Of a DNA stretch of 64,000 nucleotides, positions 47,424 to 57,093 are shown in pieces. The notes beneath the pieces are model-generated. The model was given only the letters and a program-made list of their open reading frames with translations, did no database searches and was not told the DNA's origin. Source of the DNA: JBCCMA01 sp045107005 (GTDB lineage Bacteria; Pseudomonadota; Gammaproteobacteria; Steroidobacterales; JBCCMA01); contig JBGCFP010000056.1 in assembly GCA_045107005.1 (NCBI GenBank), positions 1-64,000 of the forward strand, read 5' to 3'. The stretch's first letter is position 1, and each line of letters opens with the position of its first letter. Position numbers and translations under genes: made by a program.

Positions 47424-48551
47424 TTAGCCCTGCACAGCGCCGAGATACCATCGGTCGAAGTCGTATACGCAGCGCTCCAGCGGATGGTACGGGCCGGGCT
47501 CGTGACCGCTGGAAGCCAGGCCGGCGTGAGCGTTCTCGCACAGAGCAAAATCCTGCTGGTTGGTTTTCTCCCACAGTGCCACGGCGTCCCCGCCGTCGAA
47601 GCTTGTGTCGTCGCGCACCGTACGATCAAACAACCACTCGGTCTGCACGTGTGTGCGATGCGGGGTCAGCGGAAACAGGTAGTGTGCCATCACGTAGTCG
47701 GGTGCGACGCTGAGCAAGAGATTGGGGAACAGATGAAAATAGTAAACCAGTCGCGCTGCGCTCGGATCGGTGCCTGGCAGAAGCGGACGCGTCGTCGTGC
47801 CGTCAAGCGTCAGACTCTGGTGCGGCGCTTCGATCGCCATTGGGCCGCCCGTGAAATGAACGCCGCGATGATCGAAGCCGGGCAGGTCGGCCTCCCGACT
47901 CAGGCGGTGGAGTTGCGGATGGGCGCCCGGACAGTGGTAGCACTCATTGAAATTCTGGCCAATCAATTTCCAGTTGGCGGACACGGTGTAGTCGCGTTGC
48001 TCACCGCGCGCCAGCGTGTTCAGCGCTAAATGACCCAGATCGGGAAAGTCGGCAAAGCGCTGCTCAAAATCTCCCGCGTCGTCATTCAGGCAGACGAATA
48101 CGAAGCCATGAATCTGCGCATGGAGGACGGGCTTAAGGCCGTGCGCGTCGAGCCTGAAGTCGGACGGCATACCGGGCGCGCGGGTCAGCTCGCCGGCGGT
48201 GCTGTAGCGCCACGCGTGGTACGGGCACACGATATGCTGGCAGGTCGATTCGCCGGGTGGCAGCAGTCGCGTGCCGCGGTGGCGGCACACGTTGTAAAAC
48301 GCGTTGAGTTTGCCGTGCGGGTCGCAGGTCAGTATGACTGACTCGTTGCCCAACTCGACCACGCGCGCATCGCCGGGGCGGCGTAAACCGTCGACGTGCC
48401 CGACGCAAAACCAGGACTGGAAAATGGTGGTCAATTCGCGATCAAAAAGCTCGCGATCGTGATGGACAAATCCCGGCAGCGTGCGCGCTTGAGCGAACGG
48501 TTGCTCGGTGAGCGCGGCGGCTCGCAGTCGCTGCGCCAGAGTCGTGGACAT
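47424..48551 (-). CDS. Rieske-type ring-hydroxylating oxygenase alpha subunit
   Basis: 375 residues from ATG 48551. Rieske centre CRHRG...CPYHAW (C-x-H and C-x2-H, about 92 and 112), and the mononuclear iron region NFNECYHCPGAHPQLH (about 206). It belongs to the family of Rieske oxygenases that remove methyl groups or hydroxylate rings (including glycine betaine and stachydrine demethylases). The start shares one base with the stop of the GcvT-like gene. No separate reductase gene is adjacent. Confidence 0.9.
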   Translation of the reverse strand: MSTTLAQRLRAAALTEQPFAQARTLPGFVHHDRELFDRELTTIFQSWFCVGHVDGLRRPGDARVVELGNESVILTCDPHGKLNAFYNVCRHRGTRLLPPGESTCQHIVCPYHAWRYSTAGELTRAPGMPSDFRLDAHGLKPVLHAQIHGFVFVCLNDDAGDFEQRFADFPDLGHLALNTLARGEQRDYTVSANWKLIGQNFNECYHCPGAHPQLHRLSREADLPGFDHRGVHFTGGPMAIEAPHQSLTLDGTTTRPLLPGTDPSAARLVYYFHLFPNLLLSVAPDYVMAHYLFPLTPHRTHVQTEWLFDRTVRDDTSFDGGDAVALWEKTNQQDFALCENAHAGLASSGHEPGPYHPLERCVYDFDRWYLGAVQG

Positions 48552-49738
48552 CAATATTCGGCGGCGGGCGTCTGACGTCGACGTGGTGGCGCAAAAAAAG
48601 CGTCGTCGACGATCTCGCAGTTGGCCATTACGGTCGACCAGTGCATTTCGCGCTGGTAGTAGATCTCCGCGGTCAACAGACCCAGCTCGCCGCGTTTGGG
48701 CCGCTCGACGGTTGCCAGCGCGATGTTCTGCTTGGCGACCGGCGACCACAGGGCTGACGTGACAAAACCGATCGGTTTTTTACCGCGGCCGTAAATGTAC
48801 GCGTCCCTGGCTGGCTTGTTGCCCTCGACGCTGAGTTTCAGAAGCTGCCAGCGGCTGCCGTTTTTACGTTCGGCAACCAGCGCGCGGCGGCCGTTGAAAC
48901 TGGCTTTGTCCAGATGCACCATCCACTCGAGGCCGAGCTCATAAGGGGATCGAGCGCGCCCCGGACGCACGATGCGATCCGCCGGCAAAAAGTCTTTGCC
49001 CGCTTGAATGAAACCGGCTTCGATGCGCGACATCTCCAGAGCGTCGCCACCAATCGGGCGGATGCCGTGAAGTCGACCCGCGTCAAACAACCGGTCCCAG
49101 ATCCCGATTGCGTCATCGGGGTCGAGCCACAGTTCGTAACCCAAATCACCGGTGAATCCCGTGCGTGACACAACGATCTCACTACCGTCAATGTTGAACG
49201 ATTGCAGCCCGAAGGGCTTGAGGTTTTCCAGACCGAGGCAGCCGAACGCGCGCAGCACGGAGCAGGACGTTGGGCCCTGCACGGCCAGCGCGGCGACATC
49301 GCTGGTTTCATCGACGACCTGAACGTCAAAACCCAGCGCTGCCGCGGTCAGCCACTCCAGGTGATATTCCTGCGAACACAATCGATAGTCGTTGTGACCC
49401 AGGTGAAAGACGGTCCCGTCATCGATCAGTTTGCCCGCATCGTTGCACCACAACGCGTAGGCCACGCGGCCGGGCTTGATGCGCGTCATGTCACGCGTCA
49501 TCAGCCGGTCAAGATAAAGCAAGGCGTCCGGCCCGGTGATGCGATACTTGGTCATCGGCGACAGATCGAACACGCCGGTCGCGTTGCGGATCGCGAAGTA
49601 TTCAAGCTCGCCGTCAAAGTACGCGTCTGCCACCGTGTAGCCCTGCCACAAGTGCCAGCGGTTGAGCAGGTTGGCTTCGCTGGTGCGCGCGTGAAACGGC
49701 GTACGCAACGCGGCGATGGACACGCCTTGAGCACTCAC
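48551..49738 (-). CDS. GcvT-like aminomethyltransferase/demethylase
   Basis: 395 residues from GTG 49738, which overlaps the previous stop as GTGA. Family motifs: FDLSPMTKYRITGPDALLYLDRLMTRDM, GRVAYALWCNDAGKLIDDGTVF, VSRTGFTGDLGYELW, EMSRIEAGFIQAGKDF, and a C-terminal GKKPIGFVTSALWSPV barrel. Such folate-binding proteins accept one-carbon units from amines or methyl groups onto tetrahydrofolate. It sits inside the Rieske/FAD oxidoreductase operon. Confidence 0.88.
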   Translation of the reverse strand: MSAQGVSIAALRTPFHARTSEANLLNRWHLWQGYTVADAYFDGELEYFAIRNATGVFDLSPMTKYRITGPDALLYLDRLMTRDMTRIKPGRVAYALWCNDAGKLIDDGTVFHLGHNDYRLCSQEYHLEWLTAAALGFDVQVVDETSDVAALAVQGPTSCSVLRAFGCLGLENLKPFGLQSFNIDGSEIVVSRTGFTGDLGYELWLDPDDAIGIWDRLFDAGRLHGIRPIGGDALEMSRIEAGFIQAGKDFLPADRIVRPGRARSPYELGLEWMVHLDKASFNGRRALVAERKNGSRWQLLKLSVEGNKPARDAYIYGRGKKPIGFVTSALWSPVAKQNIALATVERPKRGELGLLTAEIYYQREMHWSTVMANCEIVDDAFFAPPRRRQTPAAEY

Positions 49739-51288
49739 GTTTTGCCACCACGTCGCGCTGCCAGCACGACCGCCGCGGCATTGCGCCCGGGCAATCCGCT
49801 GACATTGCCACCCGGGTGCGCGCCGGCCGAGCACAGGTATACGCCGTCAACGGGCAGCGCGTACTGCGCCGCATGCGCGACGGGCCGCGTGAACAGGAAT
49901 TGATCCAGCGCGAGTTCGCCGTGATGCCAGTGTCCACCCGACGCACCGTACTCGCGTTGGATATCGTCCGGTGTTAGCAACTCGCTGGCGATAACGTGCG
50001 CGCCCAGTCCCGGCAGCGCTTGTTCAGCGGCGTGCAAAATGGCGCGCTGAAACTGATCACGCGCCGGTGCGCTCCAGCCGTGCTCGGGCGCGTAGGGCGC
50101 GTACTGCGCAATGATCGACACGACGTGCTGTCCCTTTGGTGCCAATCCTGGATCGGCAAGCGTTGGTACGCTGATTTCAAGCGCTGGCGCGGTGGAGGCT
50201 TCACCATACTTGACGGGGTTAAACGCGCGCTCAACGTAGTCCATGTCCGGGGCGAACAGCATGCGCTGGCGCAGCAGTGCGCTGTCGCCCTGCGGCGCAC
50301 CGGGCAGGGCTTTGAGCGCCAGATGCAACTTGGCGGCTGTTCCCCGCGCGCGCAGGTTGTGAATTCTGCGCGCGAAACCGGTTTCGATATGAGACGGAGC
50401 GATCAGGCCAACCGTCGTTTTTGGATCGGCCCCGCTAACGACGGTTTGCGCTCGAATGTGCGTGCCATCGGCGAGTTCGACACCGCAAGCGCGCCGTTGA
50501 TCGATGTCGATGCGGGTGACGGCATTGTCGAGGCGAATTTGCACGCCGGCTTCCTGCGCACTCGCTGCCAGCGCGTCGCTGAACGCGCCCAAGCCGCCGA
50601 TGGGCAAGCTCGGGCCGCCGCCGTCGCCCAAACGATGCAGTAAGGTAAACACACTGTTGGGCGAGCGCGGGCCCATGTGGGTGCCGAGGACGGCGTCCAG
50701 CGCCAGCCCGCCTTTGAGCGCGTCGTCGTCAAAGGTCTCGTGCAGAAAATCGTAAGCGTTGCTCGCAATGAGACGCAGGAATTCGCGCATGTCCTCACGG
50801 CCCATGCGGCGCAGGGCCAGGCCCATGGCAGCGAGCTTCATCTTGTCGTGCCGTGCGCCGCTGACCAGACGCGGCGGAACGTCGGATTTGATGTTTTGCA
50901 GGAAGCTGGCGAAGCGCAACAGTTGTCTGCGAAATGCGCCAAACGTCGCCGCATCACGGTCGCTGACGCCCTGACAGCCGGCGGCACCGTACACGCGCGG
51001 CGCACGATCCGGGCTTAGCACTGCGGTGCGCAGCGGTCGCGGATCCATGGTCAGACCGTGGCTGCCAAGGCGCAATTGATCGATCATGGCCGTGGGCATC
51101 TGGTACAAATAGTGCGCGCAGCCGGAAACGCGAAAGCCCGGCGCGAACTCGCGCGTGTCGGCCATGCCGCCCACGTGGTCACGTCGTTCGGCGACCGTTA
51201 CGCGAAGTCCCGCTCGAGCAAGCTCAATGGCGCAGATCAGGGCGTTGTGACCCGCACCAATGACGACGACGTCGCACTGTTCAGTCAT
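49735..51288 (-). CDS. CrtI/COG1233-like FAD oxidoreductase, copy 2
   Basis: 517 residues from ATG 51288, overlapping the previous gene's end by 8 bases (a TTG at 51294 is possible). FAD-binding VVVIGAGHNALICAIELARAGLRVTVAERRDHVGGMA, GLGAFSDALAASAQE and the C-terminal LPVDGVYLCSAGAHPGGNVSGLPGRNAA motif are typical of phytoene-desaturase-like flavoproteins. These act on very varied substrates, so carotenoid synthesis should not be assumed; no crtB or crtE is seen. Confidence 0.85.
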   Translation of the reverse strand: MTEQCDVVVIGAGHNALICAIELARAGLRVTVAERRDHVGGMADTREFAPGFRVSGCAHYLYQMPTAMIDQLRLGSHGLTMDPRPLRTAVLSPDRAPRVYGAAGCQGVSDRDAATFGAFRRQLLRFASFLQNIKSDVPPRLVSGARHDKMKLAAMGLALRRMGREDMREFLRLIASNAYDFLHETFDDDALKGGLALDAVLGTHMGPRSPNSVFTLLHRLGDGGGPSLPIGGLGAFSDALAASAQEAGVQIRLDNAVTRIDIDQRRACGVELADGTHIRAQTVVSGADPKTTVGLIAPSHIETGFARRIHNLRARGTAAKLHLALKALPGAPQGDSALLRQRMLFAPDMDYVERAFNPVKYGEASTAPALEISVPTLADPGLAPKGQHVVSIIAQYAPYAPEHGWSAPARDQFQRAILHAAEQALPGLGAHVIASELLTPDDIQREYGASGGHWHHGELALDQFLFTRPVAHAAQYALPVDGVYLCSAGAHPGGNVSGLPGRNAAAVVLAARRGGKT

Positions 51289-52897
51289 CGCCAAAATTCT
51301 CCGGCACCGTCGACGGTTTGCGCAGATCGTTCAAAATTTCGCGTGCGGCGTTGGCGCCTGGTGCCGCCATCACGCCGCCACCAGGATGCGTGCTCGAACC
51401 GCACAAGTACAGACCGCCCACCGGCGTTCGGTACTGCGCGAAACCGGGTACCGGGCGATTGAACAGCAGCTGATCCATGGTCAGCTCACCCTGGAATATG
51501 TTGCCTTCGGTCAAACCCACTTCGTTTTCCAGTTCGCGCGGTGTGCGAATTTCCACGTGGCGGATCAGGTCTTTGAAATCGGGGCTGTAGTTGGCAATCT
51601 GATCGATCACCGTTTGGCCGAACGCATCGCGATCGGCATCGGTCCACGGCCCGGTGTCGAGTTCCGGCGGGCAGTACTGCACGAAGCAACTCATGTAGTG
51701 CTTGCCGGGCGGTGCCATCGTGGGATCGGTCAGGGTCGGCATGACCATGTCGATGTACGGATCCTTCGACCAGGTCTTGTTTTTCCAGTCGTCGTAGGCG
51801 CGTTCCATGCGCGCCATCGAATCGATGAAATGCATGTCGCCGTCGATGAGCGGGCTGCCTTTGGGTAACGCCGGAAACGTCGGCAGACCGTCCAGCGCAA
51901 TGTTGAGTTTGCCGGACGAGCCGCGAATCCGAAAATGGCGCACGCGGTCGAGAAACGTCTCGGGCAAGTCGCTCGCTTCCATCGAGTGCAAAAACGTACG
52001 TTTGAGATCCATGTTGGACACTACGATGGACGCGGTGATCTCTTCGCCGCTGTCGAGCGCAACGCCGGTAGCGCGACCGTTTTTGACCGTGATCGTGTCG
52101 ACGCCGGCACCGGTGCGAATGTCGCCGCCGTGTTCTTGCAGCGCGCCAGCGATGGCTTGACTGACAGCACCCATACCGCCGCGGGCAAACCCCCACGCTC
52201 CGATGTTGCCGTCGACGTCACCCATGTAGTGGTGCAGCAGCACGTAGGCGCTGCCCGGCGAGTAGGGCCCGAGCGCGGTGCCAATGATGCCACTGCCTGC
52301 GAGCGCGCCCTTGATCACGTCGTTTTCAAAAAATTCGTCGAGGTAGTCGCCGATGCTCATGGTCCAGAAGCGATAGGTGTCGTATATCGCGTCGTCGTCC
52401 ATATCCAGGAAACGCCCGCCCATGGCGGCGAGCCCCATCAGATCTTTGGGCTTGAACGACGTCGGGTCGGGCGGCGTGCGCAGCAGAAAATCGCGAATGA
52501 GCCGACACTGGCGCATGGTCTCGGCGCTGTAGCGCTGCTTGGCGTCTGCGTCGTGACGCGAGTGCCTCGCGTATTCCCGATGAGCGACATCCGGATCGCG
52601 ATAGCTGCCCAGATAATCGCCGTTCTCCATGAACGTAGCGCCGCCGGAGTAGGGTGTAATCTGCAGCCCGTGCCGCGCAAGATCGAGCGCTCGATACAGC
52701 TCGGGGCGCAGCAAACTGCACACGTAGGAGCAGTTGGAGTAAATCCAGTCCTCGTGCAACGTGCGACTGACCGCAGCACCGCCGATCCAGTCGTTCTTCT
52801 CCACGACCAGCACCGACAGCCCGGCTTTGGCGAGGAACGCGGCGTTGGTCAGACCGTTATGGCCCGCTCCGATGATCAGGGCGTCGTAATGTTTCAA
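51281..52897 (-). CDS. CrtI/COG1233-like FAD oxidoreductase, copy 1
   Basis: 538 residues. FAD-binding LIIGAGHNGLTNAAFLAKAGLSVLVVEKNDWIGGAA at the start, GGMGAVSQAIAGALQEHGGDIRTGAGVDTI in the middle and YRTPVGGLYLCGSSTHPGGGVMAAPGANAA at the end. It is a paralogue of the next gene. First gene of a tight four-gene operon with overlaps of 8, 4 and 1 bases; the two flavoproteins may form a heterodimer (inference). Confidence 0.85.
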   Translation of the reverse strand: MKHYDALIIGAGHNGLTNAAFLAKAGLSVLVVEKNDWIGGAAVSRTLHEDWIYSNCSYVCSLLRPELYRALDLARHGLQITPYSGGATFMENGDYLGSYRDPDVAHREYARHSRHDADAKQRYSAETMRQCRLIRDFLLRTPPDPTSFKPKDLMGLAAMGGRFLDMDDDAIYDTYRFWTMSIGDYLDEFFENDVIKGALAGSGIIGTALGPYSPGSAYVLLHHYMGDVDGNIGAWGFARGGMGAVSQAIAGALQEHGGDIRTGAGVDTITVKNGRATGVALDSGEEITASIVVSNMDLKRTFLHSMEASDLPETFLDRVRHFRIRGSSGKLNIALDGLPTFPALPKGSPLIDGDMHFIDSMARMERAYDDWKNKTWSKDPYIDMVMPTLTDPTMAPPGKHYMSCFVQYCPPELDTGPWTDADRDAFGQTVIDQIANYSPDFKDLIRHVEIRTPRELENEVGLTEGNIFQGELTMDQLLFNRPVPGFAQYRTPVGGLYLCGSSTHPGGGVMAAPGANAAREILNDLRKPSTVPENFGDD

Positions 52898-52960
52898 GGC
52901 ATCTGCGTCGGCAATCAGTGGCGGCCAGTGTAATCGCTGGCACGCCGTCTGGCACCCGGT

Positions 52961-55900
52961 TTATGCGCTGTCGCCATTCTCGGGTCGTGTTTCGATGCGC
53001 GTCTTGTGTCGCCAGTAACCACCGGTGTTGAACGCTCGCCACAGCCACGGCAGCCAGCGCATCACGGCGAACGCCAACCACAGCGACCAAACCAGGATCA
53101 GTCCCTTGTACAGCCACATGGGCGCGGACAGTACGCTGGCGATCGGCGTCGTGCCGTCGCTGTGATCGACAAACCACTGCAGCATGTGGTGGCTGGAATT
53201 GTTGCCCACAACGTGCATGTTCGGGCTGCCGAGCAGACCGAGTGGAATCGTGGTGAGCAGGGCTACTGCCGCGCCCAAAAGCAGTACGGCCAATCCGATC
53301 TGCGTCAGGTTGAAGCCAACGCGCGATTCGACCGGGCTTACCTCGCGCCAGCGAAACGCCAGCAGCGACACGGCGACCACCGCAAAAGCGGGCCAGAAAA
53401 ACGTGCTGAATCCCAGCCCAAGCGCCAGCCAGTGGAAAAATTTCAGCGGCGTGCGCGCTACGCGGGCGAGGACAAACGCAGCAAGGATGAACACCGCCAG
53501 CTCGCTCCAGTAGAGCACAGCTGGACCCACGCGCGGCCCGCGGGCGAGCAACACCCATCGATCGCGTGGCAGGTTCAGCGTGGTGTTGAGGTTGGTCGCC
53601 TCGATACCAAGATCGACCGCGTCCGTAGCCACCCGCAGTCCGGCCCCGTCCGCGCTACGCCAGCGTACCTGCAGGCGGTGTTCGCCAGGCACAATGGGCA
53701 GGGCCAACGTGGCGTCGTCGAGCACTCTGGACAGTGCCCGACCGTCGGCAGTGACCCCATTCAACGTGCTGCCCGAGGGCAGGGTGATGACGTGTTGTCC
53801 ACCCTTGGTCGCCCGATAGCTCAGATTCAGCGTCGACTCGGATCCGCGCCGACCGACGTCTTTTTTCAGGCTGGCCTGTTCGATGGCCAGTGTCGGTCCG
53901 TCCACGCCTGCGGGTCGCACAATATTGAGATTCAGCGTTTCGCCGGGCCACGGGGTAAACACAGCGCGCCAGTAGGGCAGGTTGCGCAGGTTGGTGTTGC
54001 CCTGTGGCACGCCACTGTGCGTCAGGCGCCAGCTGGCCCCGGCGTTGACGATCCAGGTCTCCTGCCACGGCGCAGCTTTCGCGGCCGTTAACGCCAGGTC
54101 ACTGACTCGAGTCAGGGTGGACGTCCAGGTGTAGGTCTGCGCGCCGGCGGGAATGTTGACGTTGACGCGTCCGTCCTCGACCTGTGCGGCGTCGGACGTG
54201 ACGGCTTCGCCAGCGAGCAACGGGACCTGCAGGTTAATGGGTGACCGCGCCGGCGTCACGCGCGTAACAGTGGTCGTGACTTCCCAATCCAGATCGATGA
54301 ATAACTCACGCTCGATGGTCACAAAAGCGGGAAACTGTTCGACGTCAATGGCGTCGAGCGTGCTGGTTTCATCAGTTGCCTGACGCTGACGAATCAGCGT
54401 TAGTGCGCCGCCGGGGAGTCGGCTGTCATCGAGCCCGGTAATTTCGAAACCGTTGCCCTGGACGGTCACGTGGTGAGGGTTCACGTTGAAGGCCAGTGTC
54501 ACGGCGTTGGCATTGGGCAGTGCACCGCGCAACTCGATGCGATGGACGCCGCGCTCGAGCGGCAGAGAAAATCCGGACGCATCGAGGATCAGCGTGTCGG
54601 TTTGCTGGCCGTCAACGGTGACAGTGGTGGCGTGCCACGATGAAGGATCACCCGGCAGCAGCAGACCGCCGTCGGCCTGCGCGTGAGCAATCAGCGAAAT
54701 CCGCAAGTCGTCGCCGTCAAAACGCACGTCGGCGCGCTCAATGTCGATGCACTGTGGTACGCACTGTTCGGGCGTCAACAGTCGGCGCTTCAAGTCGGCC
54801 AGTATTTCCGGTGACGGTGTATCCGCCGACGCGTGCGGTGCCGGCAAGCTGGCGAGCGTCATCGTCAGCAGCGCACTCGCCGTTACGGCGGCAGCGGTGC
54901 CAACGGCAGGTCGTGGTGATCTCGGCGGGTCGCGTTTGACGAGCATGCCGATCACGCCCAGCGTCAACAGGACCATGATGACTCGCCACAAGCTCATCGC
55001 CCACGGCGGTAGCACGATGAGTCGATAGGTTTGGTCGGGCGCGACAGGACCGGACCACGTCAGCGTGTGCGCGCGCCAGCGCCATGTCGGCACGCCCGGG
55101 CCGGCTTGAACCTGAGCGCTCTTGGCGTAGCGATTCAGCTCCTGTGGCGCGATTTTGCGTATTCTCGAGCCGGTGACGGTAATGGTTTCCGGCACAAGGG
55201 CGTCTGGTGCGGCGCCCGCTTCCGTGCGCACAAAATCAACGTTTCGCTTTGCGACCACCGCCTCGCTGGCGGTCGATGGGCCGTAATTGTTCTGGGCCAG
55301 TTGCCGCTCAAGCTGCGGGTATAGCGCCAGCTTGAGTTGGTCGGCGGCGAACGGCACTGCCACCAGGGCGATGACGACGATGGACGTCACTTTGATGATC
55401 CCCGCCAGGTGACGCAGGCGGCCATCGGGCAACGCTCGCTGCACGGCGAATGCGGCGATCAGGAATAACCACGACCACAGTGGCGCGTTGCTCTCGTGCA
55501 TGCCAAGAGCGAGCGCCGCGAACGCCGCGATGCCCAGCCACGGCGCGTACAGACGCCACAGCGCCACGCTAATGATGAGCAGCAAGAAGAAATCGAGCAG
55601 ATTCCAGGACCCCGCCCAGTCGCCGGATGTCGTGTCGCTGCCGGGTGCCGCGAGCAAGCGCGTGCCGGGTGGCAGGTACAGTTGCGTGCTGACCCCTTCG
55701 ACATTGGTGCGCCAGCCGCTCACCGGCAGCGCGCCGCTTGCGGTGGTCAGACGCGATACCGCGGATACGGCCAACGCAGGCGTGCGCACTTCGACGCCGC
55801 GCAAGCTCGGATCGCTCGGGTTCTGCGTGACCAGCAGACTGTCACTGCCGGGGATTTGAGCGCTTTGAAGTTGCAACGGGCTGCCCAGATCGAGTCGCCA

Positions 55901-57028
55901 CTCTCGAGTCATTGATCCGGTCAGTTTGTCACGCGCGAGATAGCCGTCGCGATCAAAATTGAGCCACAGTTCGCGTTGGAGTCCGAAGCGGTTGTCGGTG
56001 CTGGTGCCCAGACCGCGTTGGCGTTGCTCGATGTTTAGTACATCGCCCGGGCTCATGCGCCACGCGGGCAGCTCTTGCGCGCTTGTGGGGACGCCAGCTT
56101 GCGTGGGATCGACCGGCGACGCGCTGCTTGCTTCCGTGACGCGCAGTGACGGTTCGCTACGATAGCTCCAGATTTCTTCGGTCGGCCAATTTTCGCCTTT
56201 GGGTTCAAACGTCAGCGAGCTGAGCGGCCCGGGCGTACGTGCCGTGAACGTAATTTCCCAGATTCCGGGACGAGCCTGAATGCGCAGTTGCCCGTCAGCG
56301 TCAAGGCGCGCGGGCAGCGGTGAGTCCATCCGCGCAGGCGCGAAGCCCTCGGGTAAGAGTTGACCCAGCACTTCTTCGCGACTGTCGCCAGAAACGTTCA
56401 CGCGCAGCGTCACGTCTTGCGTCGCCGGCGCGGTGTCGTGGATGGTGCGATAAGCCGTAACGGAAATTCGGTTTTGGGTTTGGGCCGTGGTGTCGGGTTG
56501 ATCCTGGCGTATCCACAGCGTTCCGCCCTGCCAGCGCGGTGCGTCGATCGGCTGCGCGTCGACGCGCAGTGCAATCATGCCCGTTTGCGGGGCGAGGCTT
56601 AGCGTGGCTGGTGGCTGATCCCAGGCAAACCGCCCGCGCACCGTAAAGGAGCCCTCGCCCAACTGAACGGCCGGCCGTCCGCCGCGCGCGACCACGGCAA
56701 CGCTGACGCCATCCACTGAAACGTCCATCGGCCACTGCTGAGTGTTGCCGGGAAGCGTGACGAACTGTTCGAAGTAGCTGTCAACGGTTTGGGTGAAACT
56801 GGCGCCGCGGTCGGTAACGTCGAGCTGCAATTTGCCGGGCCACAGGCAGCGTCTGTCGGCCGTACCGCTGCGCGCCAGCGGGCAACTCGCCATCTCTCCG
56901 TCCAGCACCCAGGCTCGCCAGGGTTCGAGTTCGTCCGGTACGTAGGGTTCATTGGCGGCGGCTGACGTGGCCAGCGCCAGGCTAAGGACAAGCGCAAGGA
57001 CAACGAACGTGACACGAAACAAATGCAT
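52961..57028 (-). CDS. Very large exported membrane protein of unknown function
   Basis: 1355 residues. Signal peptide (about 1-25), then beta-rich extracytoplasmic stretches (about 26-470, with many Asp/Gly-rich strands), a membrane block (about 480-570, four or so helices), a second periplasmic segment, helices near 680 and 715, a long beta-rich part (about 740-1150), and a C-terminal membrane block (about 1165-1335, four or so helices). No named domain is recognised. It lies 63 bp upstream of the flavoprotein operon on the same strand. Confidence 0.75.
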   Translation of the reverse strand: MHLFRVTFVVLALVLSLALATSAAANEPYVPDELEPWRAWVLDGEMASCPLARSGTADRRCLWPGKLQLDVTDRGASFTQTVDSYFEQFVTLPGNTQQWPMDVSVDGVSVAVVARGGRPAVQLGEGSFTVRGRFAWDQPPATLSLAPQTGMIALRVDAQPIDAPRWQGGTLWIRQDQPDTTAQTQNRISVTAYRTIHDTAPATQDVTLRVNVSGDSREEVLGQLLPEGFAPARMDSPLPARLDADGQLRIQARPGIWEITFTARTPGPLSSLTFEPKGENWPTEEIWSYRSEPSLRVTEASSASPVDPTQAGVPTSAQELPAWRMSPGDVLNIEQRQRGLGTSTDNRFGLQRELWLNFDRDGYLARDKLTGSMTREWRLDLGSPLQLQSAQIPGSDSLLVTQNPSDPSLRGVEVRTPALAVSAVSRLTTASGALPVSGWRTNVEGVSTQLYLPPGTRLLAAPGSDTTSGDWAGSWNLLDFFLLLIISVALWRLYAPWLGIAAFAALALGMHESNAPLWSWLFLIAAFAVQRALPDGRLRHLAGIIKVTSIVVIALVAVPFAADQLKLALYPQLERQLAQNNYGPSTASEAVVAKRNVDFVRTEAGAAPDALVPETITVTGSRIRKIAPQELNRYAKSAQVQAGPGVPTWRWRAHTLTWSGPVAPDQTYRLIVLPPWAMSLWRVIMVLLTLGVIGMLVKRDPPRSPRPAVGTAAAVTASALLTMTLASLPAPHASADTPSPEILADLKRRLLTPEQCVPQCIDIERADVRFDGDDLRISLIAHAQADGGLLLPGDPSSWHATTVTVDGQQTDTLILDASGFSLPLERGVHRIELRGALPNANAVTLAFNVNPHHVTVQGNGFEITGLDDSRLPGGALTLIRQRQATDETSTLDAIDVEQFPAFVTIERELFIDLDWEVTTTVTRVTPARSPINLQVPLLAGEAVTSDAAQVEDGRVNVNIPAGAQTYTWTSTLTRVSDLALTAAKAAPWQETWIVNAGASWRLTHSGVPQGNTNLRNLPYWRAVFTPWPGETLNLNIVRPAGVDGPTLAIEQASLKKDVGRRGSESTLNLSYRATKGGQHVITLPSGSTLNGVTADGRALSRVLDDATLALPIVPGEHRLQVRWRSADGAGLRVATDAVDLGIEATNLNTTLNLPRDRWVLLARGPRVGPAVLYWSELAVFILAAFVLARVARTPLKFFHWLALGLGFSTFFWPAFAVVAVSLLAFRWREVSPVESRVGFNLTQIGLAVLLLGAAVALLTTIPLGLLGSPNMHVVGNNSSHHMLQWFVDHSDGTTPIASVLSAPMWLYKGLILVWSLWLAFAVMRWLPWLWRAFNTGGYWRHKTRIETRPENGDSA

Positions 57029-57093
57029 GACTGTGGCTCCGGGAGCGATCTATTCAAGATGTGAATAGTAACGCGCGTCGAAGCCGCATGGGG

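Noticed and set aside
47384..47629. Longer start for the CPSF73-like gene at 47629
   Set aside because: The extra 82 residues are a shadow of the Rieske gene and lie before the true conserved MBL start.
49735..52897. Carotenoid biosynthesis from the CrtI-like flavoproteins
   Set aside because: No phytoene synthase or geranylgeranyl diphosphate synthase is present, and the neighbours are a Rieske oxygenase and a GcvT-like protein.
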